Below are positions 9,356-18,218 of a DNA stretch of 64,000 nucleotides, piece by piece. The DNA comes from Lutibacter sp. B2 (lineage in GTDB: Bacteria > Bacillota > Clostridia > Peptostreptococcales > Thermotaleaceae), in NCBI GenBank assembly GCA_015686845.1, contig JADPRS010000009.1, forward strand, positions 1-64,000, read 5' to 3'. Position 1 is the stretch's first letter. Every line of letters starts with the position of its first letter. The translations under genes and the position numbers were made by a program. The notes beneath the pieces were generated by a model, which saw only the letters and a program-made list of their open reading frames with translations, did not search any database and was not told the origin of the DNA.

Positions 9356-10015
9356 TTAATATAAGCTACATAGTTTATTTAATTGTCTTGTCCAAAATTT
9401 CAATGAAGTTTGCATAACAGGTCCAATTAAAGGTACTGAAATAAATGTACCAATGGCAACAGGACCACCAATTAACCATCCAGTTGTTAATGCTGTTATC
9501 TCAAGTAAAGTTCTAGATAGTCTAACAGAAATGGAAAATCTTTTAGCTATAAATAAAGTCATGCCATCTCTAGGGCCAGCTCCTACTTTAGATGCCACAT
9601 ACATTCCCGATCCAATGCCCATAAGTACAATACCTACTATTAACACTATAATTTGTGATGTTACTCCTTTAAAAGATGGTATTAGATTTAAATCTAAAAT
9701 CCTATTGAGAAAAAATCCAACTAACAGTATATTTAATACACTCCCAATAGCCGGCCTCTCTTTTTCAAAAATACATGTCATTAAAACCATAACAATCCCT
9801 ACTATTTGAACCCATCTACCTACCGATAAATTAGTCAAATTAGCTAATCCAATATGCAAAACATCCCATGTTGCTACTCCTAGTCTTCCTGTAATAACAG
9901 TTGCAGCTCCTAAAGCCAAAACAAATATTCCTAATACAAATACTATCACTCTAATCATATAAATAACGTTCATGCCTACTGGATTATCTATTATTTCATA
10001 ATTCTTTTCTACCAT
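9356..10015 (-). CDS. YczE/YyaS family integral membrane protein
   Basis: The protein is a five- to six-pass membrane protein of the YczE type (COG2364). The diagnostic stretch is GAGPRDGMTLFIAKRFSIS followed by RTLLEITALTTGWLIGGP and a C-terminal GPVMQ motif. The family's transport or regulatory role is not established. An ATG at 10024 overlaps the marR stop as ATGA, but the AAGAGG site touches it. The ATG at 10015 has nine bases of spacing and I prefer it; it gives 219 residues. Coupling to the upstream marR gene suggests that the MarR protein controls this membrane protein. Confidence 0.85.
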   Translation of the reverse strand: MVEKNYEIIDNPVGMNVIYMIRVIVFVLGIFVLALGAATVITGRLGVATWDVLHIGLANLTNLSVGRWVQIVGIVMVLMTCIFEKERPAIGSVLNILLVGFFLNRILDLNLIPSFKGVTSQIIVLIVGIVLMGIGSGMYVASKVGAGPRDGMTLFIAKRFSISVRLSRTLLEITALTTGWLIGGPVAIGTFISVPLIGPVMQTSLKFWTRQLNKLCSLY

Positions 10016-10020
10016 ACACA

Positions 10021-10440
10021 TCATCCTCTTTCTAAGTTTTTCATCATCTTCTCTAAAACTTTATTAAAAATATCTAACTCTTCTTTATTAATATCTTTTA
10101 GCGCATCTGCCTGTACATTACTAGAAGCTTCACACAACGTTGGAAACATCTCATAAGCTTTTTCAGTTAGTTTTATATGTCTTTCACGTTTGTCCTTTCC
10201 TTCTTGACGGGTTATCCATCCCATTTTTTCCATCCTAGTTAATGTCCTAGTAATTGTTGGCGCCTCTACACAAAGGTATTCACTTAATTCAACTTGTGTA
10301 CACTGCTTTTTTTCATTTAAATATATTATAATTCCCCATTGTGAAGTATATAAGCCAAGGGGAGAAATTTTTTCGTTTACCTTTTTACTGAAAGATCGAG
10401 CTAGTTGGTTTACTTTATGACCATATAAATTCATTTTCAT
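10021..10440 (-). CDS. MarR family transcriptional regulator
   Basis: A winged-helix regulator of about 139 residues. The centre reads LYTSQWGIIIYLNEKK, then TQVELSEYLCVEAPTITRTL as the recognition helix-turn-helix, then RMEKMGWITRQEGKDKRERHIKLTEKA as the wing. The frame extends to a TTG at 10452, but that codon lies inside the GGAGGG ribosome site; the ATG at 10440 (or 10434) is the likely start. Two 12-bp palindromes lie between its promoter and its start, so it probably represses itself and the coupled yczE. Confidence 0.92.
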   Translation of the reverse strand: MKMNLYGHKVNQLARSFSKKVNEKISPLGLYTSQWGIIIYLNEKKQCTQVELSEYLCVEAPTITRTLTRMEKMGWITRQEGKDKRERHIKLTEKAYEMFPTLCEASSNVQADALKDINKEELDIFNKVLEKMMKNLERG

Positions 10441-10456
10441 TTTACCCTCCAATTAA

Positions 10457-10483
10457 TTACCCAAGTAATAGTTACCCAGGTAA
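10457..10483 (-). promoter_or_regulatory. Two putative MarR operator palindromes
   Basis: TTACCCAAGTAA (10457-10468) and TTACCCAGGTAA (10472-10483) are near-palindromes spaced 15 bp centre to centre. They run from the edge of the -10 box to just before the ribosome site of the marR gene, an ideal place for autorepression. Binding is inferred. Confidence 0.65.
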
Positions 10484-10511
10484 TCATATCATAAAAATTA
10501 ATGATTATCAA
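10483..10511 (-). promoter_or_regulatory. Promoter of marR-yczE
   Basis: -35 TTGATA (10506-10511), 17-base spacer, -10 TATGAT (10483-10488). The -10 touches the first operator palindrome. Confidence 0.8.
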
Positions 10512-10660
10512 TCTTTAGCCAATAAATCAAGATCGTTTCTATTCCCGCTATCTTCTTATGCTAAGAAACTAATTCAAATGCATAATACATAGTATGATAT
10601 AATAATTGAGAATTATATAATAGAGGACAAAAGAAAATTGAAATTCGAAAGGTTGATCAA

Positions 10661-11410
10661 ATGAATAATTATAAAATGATCGTTGCCTATGATGGTAGAC
10701 GATACAATGGTTGGAAACGTGAAAAGGGAGATAGTGCCGATAAATCAATTCAAGGTAAACTAGAAGGAATTTTATCAAGACTGTATAAGACAGATATAGA
10801 AGTTATAGGCGCTGTAAATACAGATCCTGGTGTTCATGCATTAGGTCAAATTGCAAATTTCAAAGCACCGAATATTGAACTAAGTGAAAAAGAAATACAT
10901 CAATATATTGAAGAATACCTTACAGATGATATTGTTGTAAAATCTCTTGAAAAAGTTGATGAAAGATTTCATAGTAGGTTAAAAATCAAAGAAATGACTT
11001 ATCAGTATAGACTTTGGAAAAAGAACTCTAAGGATGTTTTATTATTTGAGAGATATCAAACTTATAAATTAAAAGAAATATTGAATATAAAGGATATGCA
11101 AATTGGCGCAGAAAAATTAGTTGGAGAACATGATTTTGTGGCATTTACGAATAAAGGTAAAAACAAAAATACGATTAAAAAGTTACTTGCCGTTAAGGTT
11201 GACGAAACGGATAATGAAATACGCATTAATATTACTGGAAATAGCTTTTTAGTAAACATGGAAAGATTTATCGTTGGAACTTTAATGCAAATTGGCTCAG
11301 GTGAAAGAGATGCAAAATCAATTGATGATGCATTTGTCACTTTAGACAGAGCATATGTTGGACATAAGGCAATGGCCCATTCTCTATGTTTAATGGAAGT
11401 TTTATACTAA
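10661..11410 (+). CDS. TruA-family tRNA pseudouridine synthase, divergent paralog
   Basis: The 249-residue protein has the TruA fold: MIVAYDGRRYNGWKR at the N-terminus, SIQGKLEGILSRL, TDPGVHALGQIANF around the catalytic Asp (residue 55), a TYQYRLW strand and GNSFLVNMERFIVGTLMQIG near the C-terminus. TruA makes pseudouridine at tRNA positions 38-40. The usual GR(T/S)D motif is altered here: Arg is replaced by Asn53, giving VNTD. The Arg aids base flipping in the E. coli enzyme, so activity or substrate may differ. The gene is monocistronic rather than in the ribosomal-protein cluster where the standard truA usually lies, which also suggests a second copy. Confidence 0.85.
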   Translation: MNNYKMIVAYDGRRYNGWKREKGDSADKSIQGKLEGILSRLYKTDIEVIGAVNTDPGVHALGQIANFKAPNIELSEKEIHQYIEEYLTDDIVVKSLEKVDERFHSRLKIKEMTYQYRLWKKNSKDVLLFERYQTYKLKEILNIKDMQIGAEKLVGEHDFVAFTNKGKNKNTIKKLLAVKVDETDNEIRINITGNSFLVNMERFIVGTLMQIGSGERDAKSIDDAFVTLDRAYVGHKAMAHSLCLMEVLY

Positions 11411-11424
11411 TAGGAATGCTAGAC

Positions 11425-11456
11425 AGAGGTATTTTTAAAAATACCTCTATTTTTAA
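11425..11456 (+). terminator. Terminator after truA paralog
   Basis: An 11-bp stem (11425-11435 / 11438-11448) is followed by ATTTTTAAT on the plus strand. Confidence 0.82.
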
Positions 11457-11513
11457 TACTACTCCATATCCCTGCGTGCTCTGCATGCCTGCGTACTCAT
11501 CCTTATAAAAAGA

Positions 11514-11542
11514 TTGAAATAACGACTTACATACTATAAACT
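11514..11542 (+). promoter_or_regulatory. Possible promoter of trkA-trkH
   Basis: -35 TTGAAA (11514-11519), 17-base spacer, -10 TAAACT (11537-11542). The -10 is imperfect; an alternative TATAAA at 11535 would leave a 15-base spacer. Confidence 0.4.
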
Positions 11543-11580
11543 ATTAAAGAAAGCATGAAATCTTACAAGAAGGCTGGTGT

Positions 11581-12939
11581 ATGATGAAAGTAATGATTAT
11601 TGGAGCAGGAAAGCTTGGTACAAAACTGGCAACCGCAATGCTCAACGGTGAAATTCAAGTTACCATAATAGACAACAACCCGATTATCCTTAATCGACTG
11701 AAGGATCATTTAGATGTGTTAACAATAAATGCCAACGGTGCAAGAAAAGAAGTTCTTGAAGAACTAAATATCACTTCTTACGATTTAACCATCGCTGTTA
11801 CAAGTAATGATGAAACCAATATACTGATAAGCTCCATGGCAAAGAAACTTGGATGCAAAAGCAGTATCGCCCGCATTAGAAATCCAGAATATGCTGATCA
11901 ACTTGATTTTATGAAAAATGCATATAATATCGATCATGTAATCAATCCAGAACTGGCAACTGCAAATGAAATTTCAAGGTATTTAATGGAAAGCTACACC
12001 TTCTACTTTGGCGATTATGCCTTAGGAAAGGTTTCTTTGGTAAACTTTAATATTAAAAATCTATCTGATTTTGTCAATAAAAGCATCAACGAGTTACACT
12101 GTATTGATGACTTATTAATCGTTGCTATCTCAAGAAATGGTAATATTATCATCCCTCACGGTGGAACTATTTTAAAAGAAAATGATATTATCTACGTCAT
12201 GGGACAGAGAGCTAAAATTGAAATCATTGCTAAAATTCTAAAAACATCCGTTGACAAAAAAACAGTCAAAAAAGTCATGATCCTTGGCGGTGGAAAAATT
12301 GGCTACTACTTAGCTGACAATCTCTCTCGAAAAGGCATAAATGTTAAAATTATCGAATCTGATATAAATCGTTGCAAAGTGTTAGCAGATCAACTTCATG
12401 ATAACGCGTTAGTTATTCACGGGGATGGCACGGACATAAATCTTCTTGAAGAAGAAGATTTATCTGAAATGGATGCCTTCATCGGTGTAACAGGATATGA
12501 TGAAGAAAATCTTTTTATGTCCTTACGAGCAAAACAATTAAACATTGGTAAAGTCATTGCTAAAATATCAAGACAAAGTTATGTTCATATTATTGAGAAT
12601 TTAGGAATTGACTTGGCCATTAACCCTGTAAATATTACAGCCAGCGAAATATTGAAGTACATTAGAGGTGGTAGAGTTGTTTCAGTGTCCTTACTTCTTG
12701 ATGGACAAGCTGAAGTTACAGAGATTATTGCCTCTGATAATTTACAGGTTTTAGATAAACCTATTAAAGATCTCAATCTGCCTAAAGGAATCATCATCGG
12801 CGCCATTGTTCATAAAGGTAAAGTAATTATTCCGAAAGGTAATTCGAAAATACAAGTTGGAGATCGAATCGTTGTCTTTTCACTTTTATCAGAAGTGCCA
12901 GCTTTAGAAACTTTCTTTCACTTAAAGGACGGATGTTAA
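11581..12939 (+). CDS. trkA: Trk potassium uptake regulator TrkA
   Basis: TrkA is the cytoplasmic gating subunit of the Trk/Ktr-type K+ uptake system and binds nucleotides. The protein has two RCK units in 452 residues. Each has a Rossmann glycine motif (MIIGAGKLGTKLA at the N-terminus, MILGGGKIGYYLA near residue 235) followed by an acidic strand end and by an RCK_C domain, the second ending near IQVGDRIVVFSL. Start is ATG with AGAAGG upstream; a second ATG follows at once. The stop abuts the trkH ATG, so the two are co-translated and their products should form one complex. Confidence 0.95.
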   Translation: MMKVMIIGAGKLGTKLATAMLNGEIQVTIIDNNPIILNRLKDHLDVLTINANGARKEVLEELNITSYDLTIAVTSNDETNILISSMAKKLGCKSSIARIRNPEYADQLDFMKNAYNIDHVINPELATANEISRYLMESYTFYFGDYALGKVSLVNFNIKNLSDFVNKSINELHCIDDLLIVAISRNGNIIIPHGGTILKENDIIYVMGQRAKIEIIAKILKTSVDKKTVKKVMILGGGKIGYYLADNLSRKGINVKIIESDINRCKVLADQLHDNALVIHGDGTDINLLEEEDLSEMDAFIGVTGYDEENLFMSLRAKQLNIGKVIAKISRQSYVHIIENLGIDLAINPVNITASEILKYIRGGRVVSVSLLLDGQAEVTEIIASDNLQVLDKPIKDLNLPKGIIIGAIVHKGKVIIPKGNSKIQVGDRIVVFSLLSEVPALETFFHLKDGC

Positions 12940-14388
12940 ATGAATTATAAAATGATTTTTAAAGTACTCGGATATATATTGCTCATTATAGCACTTGGAA
13001 TGATTCCGCCCTTACTCATATCCGCTATCAACAAACAAACTGATATGATTTCTTTTGCCATCAGTATTCTCTTAACTGTTTTAACTGGTTTTGTTTTTGC
13101 AAAAATACCGATTACTAAAAAGAAAATAAAAGCAAAGGAAGGGCTTGCCATCGTAACTCTCGGATGGATTTTTGCATCCCTCTACGGCGCCCTTCCCTTT
13201 TACTTGTCAGGGAGCATACCAAGCTATGTAGATGCTTTCTTTGAAAGTGTATCTGGTTTTACAACCACGGGTGCAACCATCATTAATGATATTGAAGTAC
13301 TTCCAATGGGCATATTATTTTGGCGTTCCTTTACCCACTGGATCGGTGGAATGGGCATTTTGGTTGTTGCTGTTGCTATACTACCAATGATGGGAACAGG
13401 AGGCTTTCATGTCTTTAAGGCAGAAAGTCCAGGTCCTATTACGGATAAAATTGCACCAAGGATTAAAGATACTGCTAAAATTTTATATGGTTCTTACATC
13501 ATTATAACCATAGCAGAATTTATTTTATTACTCTTCGGTGGCATGTCTCCCTTTGAATCTGCGATTCATACCTTTGGAACCTTAGGTACGGGTGGTTTTT
13601 CTACAAGAAATGCTAGTGTTGGTGCTTTTAATAATTCTTATATAACCATTGTCATATCAATTTTTATGATTATGTCAGGGACTAATTTTTCTCTTTACTA
13701 TGATATTTATAAAGGAAAGTGGAAAGAAGTTATCAAGAACAGTGAATTAAAACTCTATCTTGGTATAATAGGCATAAGTGTTTTAGCTATTACTATAAAT
13801 ACAAACATGAGTCTATATCATAACTGGTTTGAATCTTTTAAACACTCTCTATTTCAAGTCAGTTCAATAATCACAACAACCGGTTATACGACCTTTGACT
13901 ACGAACAATGGTCTACTTTTTCAAAAGGCATCCTATTTATGCTCATGTTTGTAGGTGGAAGTGCGGGTTCAACAGGTGGTTCAATAAAAGTAATACGAAT
14001 TCTCGCTTTGATCAAACTGATCAAAAGAGAATTAACTAAAATTCTTCATCCTAGAGCAATCGTATCTGTAAAATTTGGTGATCAACCTGTTTCTGAAGAT
14101 ACTTTACTTAACATTTCAAGCTTCTTTATGTTATATATGGTAATATTCATCTTTGGTTCTATCATCATATCATTAGAAGGAATAGGATTTATGGGTGCCA
14201 CGAGTGCAGTTGCTGCCACCCTTGGAAATATTGGACCTGGTTTTGAATTTGTAGGGCCAACCCATACCTACTCTGATTTTTCAATTTTTAGTAAGCTGTT
14301 ATTATCTTTCTTTATGCTCTTAGGAAGACTTGAGCTTTTTACTGTAATTGCATTGTTAACACCAAAATTTTGGCGAAATGGATTATAA
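12940..14388 (+). CDS. trkH: Trk potassium uptake membrane subunit TrkH
   Basis: TrkH forms the K+ pathway, with four repeated membrane-pore-membrane units. The pore signatures are visible: SVSGFTTTGATI, THTFGTLGTGGFSTRNA, SSIITTTGYTTFDYE and the last one near ATLGNIGPGFEFVGP. WRSFTHWIGGMGILV and GGSAGSTGGSIKVIR are also typical. The 482-residue length is normal. The gene starts immediately after the trkA stop, with AAAGGACGG inside trkA as ribosome site, and ends the two-gene operon at a bidirectional terminator. Confidence 0.96.
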   Translation: MNYKMIFKVLGYILLIIALGMIPPLLISAINKQTDMISFAISILLTVLTGFVFAKIPITKKKIKAKEGLAIVTLGWIFASLYGALPFYLSGSIPSYVDAFFESVSGFTTTGATIINDIEVLPMGILFWRSFTHWIGGMGILVVAVAILPMMGTGGFHVFKAESPGPITDKIAPRIKDTAKILYGSYIIITIAEFILLLFGGMSPFESAIHTFGTLGTGGFSTRNASVGAFNNSYITIVISIFMIMSGTNFSLYYDIYKGKWKEVIKNSELKLYLGIIGISVLAITINTNMSLYHNWFESFKHSLFQVSSIITTTGYTTFDYEQWSTFSKGILFMLMFVGGSAGSTGGSIKVIRILALIKLIKRELTKILHPRAIVSVKFGDQPVSEDTLLNISSFFMLYMVIFIFGSIIISLEGIGFMGATSAVAATLGNIGPGFEFVGPTHTYSDFSIFSKLLLSFFMLLGRLELFTVIALLTPKFWRNGL

Positions 14389-14414
14389 AAATTTCAAGTT
14401 TATTACAAATTTAA

Positions 14415-14448
14415 AATGGATTAAGAAGTCAAAACTTCTTAATCCATT
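14415..14448. terminator. Bidirectional terminator between trkH and the BTAD regulator gene
   Basis: A perfect 15-bp stem (14415-14429 / 14434-14448) with CAAA loop, flanked by AATTTTAT on the right and TTTTAAATTT read on the minus strand. The two genes converge here. Confidence 0.82.
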
Positions 14449-14452
14449 AATT

Positions 14453-17400
14453 TTATAATTTTTCACCATTTTTATCCAACGCTTTTAGAATTTGAATTTC
14501 ATAAGGATTATTTAACTGCTTTAAATATTTTATTCCTTCCTCACAATAATATCCAACTTCCTTTGGTAAATATTTTCCAAAGACCTCTTTTATTTTAGGA
14601 TTTTGCTCTATCCTTACTTTAATCTCTGCTTTTACTCTATACAATAATCCTAATTCATAGGGACTTTTTAATTTTTCTGCACATTCTTTTGCATCTAAAT
14701 AATACAGTAAACCCTTTTTATACTTCCCATCCATTATATATAGCAACGACATATATCCTTGTCCTGTAGACCTTCCCCAAAGTATATTTAATTTATCATA
14801 TACTTCAAATGCTTTTTTAAAATATACTTTAGCGCCATCATAATCTCCCATATCAAAGGCCGCTTGACCTGCATTGGTATAGAAAATGGTAACCCCATGG
14901 GTAATATTTTTTTCATTGCATATTTTTACAGCACGATCATAATAATTTAAAGACCTCATAAAGCTCATCTTGTGTCTTCTAATCTCGCCAAGATAATTAT
15001 ATCCTGCAGCCCTATTTAGGGTATATTTATCTTCAAATTCATTTTCTAACTCAAATACCTTAATAGACCTTATGATCAAGTCTTCTGCATCCTTGTAATT
15101 TCCCTCCATTATTTTCTGAATCCCTTTAAGCCTCCATAAAATACCTACATCCTTTTGATAATTACATGCTGTAGCTAAATCAAGTGCAAACTCTATATTT
15201 TCATCCATAAGGGTTGTATTATAAATTTGAATGCCATAATAAATCATTTGTAAGTATCCTTTAATTGCATAATCCAGGTCTTTAATCTGCATGGATATCT
15301 TTATCATATTTTGAACATCTTTAATTCCTCTTTCATATTCACCTTCTCTGATTAAGTATCTTCCCCTCATATGCAAAAATTTAACTTGTAGTTTTTTAAC
15401 TTCCATTGAAATAGGATCATTTTTTATACTCTCTATTAAATCTTTTTCTATATCTTCTAAAAAATTCACTTCTTCTTCTTGACTTAAATATCTATTATAC
15501 TCATCTTCAATATTTCCATCTTTTAATACTGGAAATAATTCATGGGCAAAATTCAAATACACATCTAAATTTTTCATTCTATATTTCAGTGCAAAGAAAT
15601 GATTTCCTGCATTTTCAAAATGATAAATCAATTTAGGGTATATTAATCGATCCCTTTTATCATGATGTAATTTTTTCTCAAGCATAAATCCTATTTGATT
15701 ATGCAATATTTTACGCCTTGCATTAGATTGCTGTGTATATATATATTCTCTTAACTTCTGATGGGTAAACGCAAAGTAAATTTTATCATGGTCACTAACT
15801 TCCCTTAATATTCCCTTTGTTTGAATTTCATCAACAATATCCATTAATTCTAATACATCGTGTTGACTCAAATCCTTAATCATATCTAAACTGATCTTAT
15901 CAAAAAACATGGAAGCAATGTTTAAAATCTTTTTTCCTTCCTTAGAAATTTCTAAAAATCTATTTTTTAATATATCTTGCATTTTAGCAGTCATTTGACT
16001 TATATCCCCATTTTGCTTTATGGTGTTAATTACTTCTGTTATAAAAAAGGCATTTCCGCCCGTTTCTTCATAAATTCTTTCATATAATTCATCCTGTAAA
16101 TTATTTTCAGGAAGTGCCATATGCATAAATTCCTTCATTTCTTCTTGATCAAATGAATTTAGACATATTTTTTCAATTTTATTGTATCTTACAGCAGAAT
16201 TAATTATTTGTTCTATTTTTCCTGTATATCCATTTCTACAAGTTCCCATTAAAAATATATTTTTATTTTTCTGATGTAATAATATATTTCTAATTAAAGA
16301 ACTACTAGCATCGTCCATCCACTGTATATCCTCAAAGCTCAATACAATTTTTCTTTTTTGAGAGACTTGATTAAGAACGGAAATCATCGCTTCTTCAATT
16401 ACTTGCCTTTGTAATAGATCTATTTTTTCTGATGTATTATAATTCATATCTATATTGTATTTTGCAAAATCAGGAAATACATTACTAATAATACTCAGCC
16501 ATAAACTTGGTATTTTTATATCTTCCTCTTTTATAATATCTAGTAATGTTACAAATACGTCATTCCAAGGCTTTAATATATACTCTTGTTCTGCTTGATA
16601 ACAATTAGATTTGATTACTACCATATCCTGTTGCTTTATACTATCTAAAAAACATTCATTTAATCCGCTCTTTCCAATCCCAGGTTCACCCATAATGACG
16701 ATGGATTTTGTTTCTTCATTTTTATCAAAAAGTTGATAATATTTTTTTAATACCTTAAGTTCATCAATTCTCCCATAAAATAAACTATCTTCTTGTCTTT
16801 CTTTCATTTCTTTTACACTTCGCCTTAATAAACTCTCGTCAAATAGTTTTTTTGTTTCTATATTAGGCTCTATTCCAAGTTCTTCTTTTAAAATTTTACA
16901 CAATTTATTATATAGATCTGTTACTTTGTGAAATACACCCTTGTCTAAATAAACTTTCATTAAAACTCGATAAGCATGTTCATCAAAATCATCTAAATCT
17001 ATTAGTTTTTTTGCACAATTAAGAACCCTTTGTTCATCATTTTTCTTAAGCGCATTTTCTATTTGCTCATTCAACTTTTGTGTATATAAATCTTTCATAT
17101 GTTCCCTATGTTGAAGCATCCATCCTTCAAATTCCTCTGCTTCTTTTACATAAAATCCTTCTAAAAATTCTCCTTTATATACATCAATACAATCTTCACT
17201 ATTACTCAAAAAATCATATAGGTCCACTTCAATATGAATCTCTGGATTTAGTATTACAGTAGATTTTTTAGGAGATATAACAATATCCATATCAAATGCT
17301 TTTCGAATTTTATACATTGCTTGTCTTAGATTTTTCTTTGCTGTCTTCTCTTCTGTTTCTCCCCATAAAATATTTACTAATGTGTCTCGGCTCGCTTGCT

Positions 17401-17515
17401 TATATACTAACAAGTAATAAAATAAAGCCTCAGCTTTTTTAAACGGAAAAGAAATCAGTTCATCATCTTTTAAAACTGTTGGATTTCCAAATAAATTTAC
17501 ATTTATAATACTCAT
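14453..17515 (-). CDS. Large BTAD/SARP-type regulator with AAA ATPase and TPR repeats
   Basis: About 1020 residues. An N-terminal OmpR-like winged helix (about 1-95: VNLFGNPTVLK, KAEALFYYLLVY, NLRQAMYKIRKAF) is followed by a bacterial transcriptional activation domain (about 98-235, with YKGEFLEGFYV and IEPNIETKKLFDESL). An AAA ATPase comes next, with Walker A GEPGIGKS at about 276-283 and Walker B around LSFEDIQWMDD. The C-terminal half is TPR-like. This layout is known from SARP/MalT-like ATP-dependent activators. I place the start at 17515, where AAAGGGTGAG precedes ATG; the open frame upstream to 17602 lacks a site. It follows the mocA-yqeC-NTPase genes by 87 bases. Its inducer is unknown. 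Confidence 0.85.
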   Translation of the reverse strand: MSIINVNLFGNPTVLKDDELISFPFKKAEALFYYLLVYKQASRDTLVNILWGETEEKTAKKNLRQAMYKIRKAFDMDIVISPKKSTVILNPEIHIEVDLYDFLSNSEDCIDVYKGEFLEGFYVKEAEEFEGWMLQHREHMKDLYTQKLNEQIENALKKNDEQRVLNCAKKLIDLDDFDEHAYRVLMKVYLDKGVFHKVTDLYNKLCKILKEELGIEPNIETKKLFDESLLRRSVKEMKERQEDSLFYGRIDELKVLKKYYQLFDKNEETKSIVIMGEPGIGKSGLNECFLDSIKQQDMVVIKSNCYQAEQEYILKPWNDVFVTLLDIIKEEDIKIPSLWLSIISNVFPDFAKYNIDMNYNTSEKIDLLQRQVIEEAMISVLNQVSQKRKIVLSFEDIQWMDDASSSLIRNILLHQKNKNIFLMGTCRNGYTGKIEQIINSAVRYNKIEKICLNSFDQEEMKEFMHMALPENNLQDELYERIYEETGGNAFFITEVINTIKQNGDISQMTAKMQDILKNRFLEISKEGKKILNIASMFFDKISLDMIKDLSQHDVLELMDIVDEIQTKGILREVSDHDKIYFAFTHQKLREYIYTQQSNARRKILHNQIGFMLEKKLHHDKRDRLIYPKLIYHFENAGNHFFALKYRMKNLDVYLNFAHELFPVLKDGNIEDEYNRYLSQEEEVNFLEDIEKDLIESIKNDPISMEVKKLQVKFLHMRGRYLIREGEYERGIKDVQNMIKISMQIKDLDYAIKGYLQMIYYGIQIYNTTLMDENIEFALDLATACNYQKDVGILWRLKGIQKIMEGNYKDAEDLIIRSIKVFELENEFEDKYTLNRAAGYNYLGEIRRHKMSFMRSLNYYDRAVKICNEKNITHGVTIFYTNAGQAAFDMGDYDGAKVYFKKAFEVYDKLNILWGRSTGQGYMSLLYIMDGKYKKGLLYYLDAKECAEKLKSPYELGLLYRVKAEIKVRIEQNPKIKEVFGKYLPKEVGYYCEEGIKYLKQLNNPYEIQILKALDKNGEKL

Positions 17516-17602
17516 TTTCTCACCCTTTATTATATATAATCTTAATAGTTTCATTATATATAATTTCAACAATAATTTGCAAATATTAAATTTTTCAATC
17601 AA

Positions 17603-18205
17603 TTATTTTGACACTTTTTTCTCTACTTTTATTGCATCTCTGTAATCTTCTTTTGTATCAATATCTAAATTATAAAATTTATTATCAAAATCAATATAAC
17701 TAACTTCATCATTGTTCTTTATAAATATGGAACGTGCCCCTTGATCTCCTATCAAACTCAATAAATCATTTTTCCATTTTAAGTGAAACAAAACTGGATT
17801 TCCTCTCTTTCTTTCATAACGTGGAACAATTATAGATGCTCTATCCGTTCTATGAAACTTATCAATAATTTCATTTATAATATTACTTTTAATAAAGGGT
17901 TGATCTCCAAGTAAAAATAAAACACCATCTGTACTTCGAGAAATTCTTTCCATCCCGGCTTTTACAGAAGTACTCTGTCCTTTTTTATAATTTGAATTAT
18001 AAATCGGTACAACCCCTTTAGTGTTTGCTATACGTCTCCACCGATCTACGTCATCTCCATGTACGATATAAATTTCATCTACTTTAGATGATTTTGCGTT
18101 ATCTATTACTTCTTCTATTATTGTATGTTTTTTAAAGGGTAAAAACAGTTTAGCTTCTTTCATTCTTTGTGACATTCCAGCAGCCAAAATAACCGCACTT
18201 ATCAT
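17603..18205 (-). CDS. MocA/YgfJ-type molybdenum cofactor nucleotidyltransferase
   Basis: A 200-residue GT-A-fold nucleotidyltransferase. ISAVILAAGMSQRMKEAKLF is the nucleotide-binding signature, and LFLLGDQPFI carries the metal-binding Asp. This family transfers CMP or AMP to molybdopterin, or acts in the selenium-dependent molybdenum hydroxylase accessory set (YgfJ). I use the ATG at 18205, with GAAGGA nine bases upstream; an ATG at 18232 lies inside yqeC and would add nine unlikely residues. The pairing with yqeC supports the molybdenum-hydroxylase accessory role. No hydroxylase structural gene is in the window. Confidence 0.85.
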   Translation of the reverse strand: MISAVILAAGMSQRMKEAKLFLPFKKHTIIEEVIDNAKSSKVDEIYIVHGDDVDRWRRIANTKGVVPIYNSNYKKGQSTSVKAGMERISRSTDGVLFLLGDQPFIKSNIINEIIDKFHRTDRASIIVPRYERKRGNPVLFHLKWKNDLLSLIGDQGARSIFIKNNDEVSYIDFDNKFYNLDIDTKEDYRDAIKVEKKVSK

Positions 18206-18218
18206 TTTTTCACATCCT

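Noticed and set aside
10501-10513. Fur-like AATGATTATCAAT upstream of marR
   Set aside because: Two mismatches to the core palindrome, and the bases coincide with the promoter -35 region.
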